DNA of 64,000 bases, from NCBI RefSeq assembly GCF_003946555.1, contig NZ_RHOO01000010.1, positions 17,885 through 81,884 of the forward strand, in the 5' to 3' direction. A program made the translations under genes and the position numbers. Under the pieces are notes generated by a model, which saw nothing but the letters and a program-made list of their open reading frames with translations, did no database searches and was not told the DNA's origin. Below are positions 62,778 through 64,000 of this stretch, piece after piece. This DNA comes from Companilactobacillus hulinensis (GTDB lineage Bacteria; Bacillota; Bacilli; Lactobacillales; Lactobacillaceae). The first letter of the stretch is position 1. Every line of letters starts with the position of its first letter.

Positions 62778-62799
62778 TTAATTGGACCGTCCCAATTAA
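62778..62799. promoter_or_regulatory. GntR-type operator upstream of xfp
   Basis: Perfect dyad TTAATTGG / CCAATTAA with a 6-base centre (ACCGTC), ending 9 bases upstream of the xfp -35. The likely target of the adjacent GntR regulator. Confidence 0.7.
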
Positions 62800-62811
62800 T
62801 TAGCAAGCCTC

Positions 62812-63537
62812 TTATTTATCCAGATCCACAAATGAATCGTATTTGAAATACTTGTAGTGAAGCTTCATTGTCGAAAATTCAAACGGTGTTCCATCGTTTA
62901 AGAAGAAAATACCCTCCATTAATCCGACCGGTTCATTTGTTTTCAAGTTAAGTAGCTTTTGACCCTCTTCATCTGATGGCATAGCTGAAATGGTTAAGTA
63001 AGTCTTGTTAACCTCTTTGCCTAACTCTGACTCTACATAATTAAAGATAGAATCTGAAGCTATTTGCTCAGATAATTCCGGTGCCAATTTAATAGGAATA
63101 TATCCTGTTTCGATCATGAAAGGAACATCATCCAATAGACGAAGACGCTTGAATGAATAAACAAACTCGCCCTTTTTCAAAAACAAGTTATCACGTAATT
63201 CCTCATCTGGGCGAATCACATCAAAGCTCAATACCTTAACACCAGGCTTTTGACCATTAGTATTAAAACTGTCCGTTATCCCCAAGTTTCTACCACTATA
63301 GTTAAAGTACGAATCCTGTTTCAAATACAGTGGATTAATAAAAGTACCTGACCCACGTTTCTTAAAAATTATTCCTTGCTCGGACATGTTGCTCAAAGCT
63401 CGTTTGATCGAACTGCGACTAACATCATAATTCTCAGCTAATGATCTTTCATCTGGTAATTTCATATCCGGAAACTTACCTGCATCTATTTCCTTTTTCA
63501 ATTCATTGATTATCTTTTGGTAAATTAAGTCTGCCAT
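62812..63537 (-). CDS. GntR/HutC-family transcriptional regulator
   Basis: 241 residues: N-terminal GntR winged helix (YQKIINELKKEIDAGKFPDM, then LPDERSLAENYDVSRSSIKR and GSGTFINP at about 25-68), C-terminal UTRA effector domain ending FEFSTMKLHYKYFKYDSF. The UTRA branch usually binds a phosphorylated sugar. It lies upstream of xfp in the same direction, with a dyad between, so control of phosphoketolase is inferred. Confidence 0.9.
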   Translation of the reverse strand: MADLIYQKIINELKKEIDAGKFPDMKLPDERSLAENYDVSRSSIKRALSNMSEQGIIFKKRGSGTFINPLYLKQDSYFNYSGRNLGITDSFNTNGQKPGVKVLSFDVIRPDEELRDNLFLKKGEFVYSFKRLRLLDDVPFMIETGYIPIKLAPELSEQIASDSIFNYVESELGKEVNKTYLTISAMPSDEEGQKLLNLKTNEPVGLMEGIFFLNDGTPFEFSTMKLHYKYFKYDSFVDLDK

Positions 63538-63638
63538 CGCTTCTCCTTTTGGAACGCACCAATTTTACATATGGTTACTATCTTTCGTAATCATTATATC
63601 TCATTCGATTATGAAAACACATACCAGATTATTTTTGG

Positions 63639-63828
63639 TTTTCCGTCTCCGGTTGAAACTGTCAAGTCTGCTATGTGACCGTCTTCAGCCACAATGCGGT
63701 CTGAAGACTCGATTTTGAACTCTGCATTAACCGCAGATTTCAAAAGTCGCCATGTGCTGTAAGGCCGGCACACACCTCCGCCCTAACACCACTACCATAG
63801 CAGACTTGGCAGTTTCAACCTTCGACTA
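63639..63828 (+). repeat. Family B repeat, copy B10
   Basis: TTTTCCGTCTCCGGTTG start, CAACCTTCGACTA end. Arms GAAACTGTCAAGTCTGC / GCAGACTTGGCAGTTTC pair with one G-T; interior GTGACCGTCTTCAGCC, GAAGACTCGATTTTGAAC, ATTTCAAAAGTCGCC. Confidence 0.9.
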
Positions 63829-63893
63829 TTTAGCAATCCTTAACTACACTTGGTTGGATAGAGATATGATTAAAATCGACGGCACTGAACGTT

Positions 63894-63930
63894 ACTAGCT
63901 GGAGACTACGAAATATTTGATCAGATCGAG
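63894..63930 (-). repeat. Family B repeat, copy B11, interrupted by an intron
   Basis: ACTAGCTGGAGACTACGAAA followed by TATTTGATCAGATCGAG matches the left end of minus-oriented copies (B3, B7). The match stops at 63930, where the group II intron begins; the remainder must lie beyond the intron, outside the window. Confidence 0.65.
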
Positions 63931-64000
63931 TAGGAGGTAATTTTAATTACCGACCTCTCACACCACCGTACGTACGGTTCCGTATACGGCGGTTCATTAA
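63930..64000 (-). mobile_element. 3' end of a group II intron (domains V and VI)
   Basis: On the minus strand, 63995-63962 is a 34-nt hairpin beginning GAACCGCCGTATACGG and ending GTACGGTGGT, the length and shape of group II intron domain V. The domain VI hairpin (AGG..GGTAATT / TTACC.CCT) and a 3' end CCTAC near 63930 follow. The intron body and any reverse transcriptase (LtrA-type) must lie to the right, outside the window. The junction falls inside family B copy B11. Confidence 0.75.

Noticed and set aside
1..64000. tRNA, rRNA or complete insertion sequences
   Set aside because: I looked for tRNA cloverleaf/TTCGAATC motifs, rRNA signatures and transposase motifs on both strands and saw none; a tRNA scan would settle it.

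Overview
The window reads as chromosomal DNA of a low-GC lactic acid bacterium of the family Lactobacillaceae. The genus Companilactobacillus (farciminis/alimentarius group) is my best guess, from overall gene similarity and not from any search. Supporting signs are surface-layer type proteins with SLAP-like repeats, xylulose-5-phosphate/fructose-6-phosphate phosphoketolase with a GntR regulator, pyruvate oxidase, isoleucine 2-epimerase, PepO, and a D-aspartate ligase of the enterococcal/lactobacillal type that builds the D-Asp peptidoglycan cross-bridge. There are no rRNA or tRNA genes and no prophage. The only recognisable mobile element is the 3' end of a group II intron at the right edge.

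Layout. 0-6.4 kb: a cut-off S-layer-like gene, two small DUF proteins, a lipoprotein, a small antitoxin-like ORF, a second SLAP-like surface protein, then a compact operon of an ADP-ribosyltransferase-like protein and three tandem paralogous small proteins. 6.5-12.1 kb: amino-acid permease, isoleucine 2-epimerase, pyruvate oxidase. 12.3-15.8 kb: HdeD-like membrane protein and a partial menaquinone/DHNA set (thioesterase, menB, menE). 15.8-18.3 kb: a GNAT/small-protein pair of toxin-antitoxin layout, a hydrolase, a small protein. 18.5-23 kb: a candidate sRNA and carAB. 23.2-29.2 kb: serine genes (serC-serA behind a Ser-rich leader peptide and attenuator), a histidine phosphatase that may supply the missing SerB step, and proBA. 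29.4-38.9 kb: 2-hydroxyacid dehydrogenase, aquaporin, an ABC exporter, an EamA transporter, a WxL-like surface protein, and a MerR-controlled SDR/cupin operon. 38.9-47.3 kb: ABC and MFS exporters, PepO, an Abi-family protein. 47.4-52.8 kb: UspA, D-aspartate ligase, AsnB/AsnH-type amidotransferase and a phosphoesterase, plausibly a wall cross-bridge set. 52.9-59.5 kb: GNAT, ABC pair, Tag glycosylase, UspA, glycerate kinase, tyrosine phosphatase, candidate sRNA, small membrane protein. 60.3-63.5 kb: xfp and its GntR regulator.

Between the genes lie two families of structured repeats. Family A (about 120 bp, 12 copies) and family B (about 165-190 bp, at least 9 near-complete copies plus remnants) keep their internal motifs, while their paired arms differ from copy to copy and stay complementary. 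Family A copies sit close to gene ends, often as tandem pairs of two subtypes. Family B copies occur as + / - pairs, and one has been entered by the group II intron. The most striking regulatory finding is a classical ribosome-mediated attenuator (20-codon leader with 7 Ser codons, mutually exclusive hairpins, intrinsic terminator) in front of serC-serA, where a T-box would be expected in this phylum.
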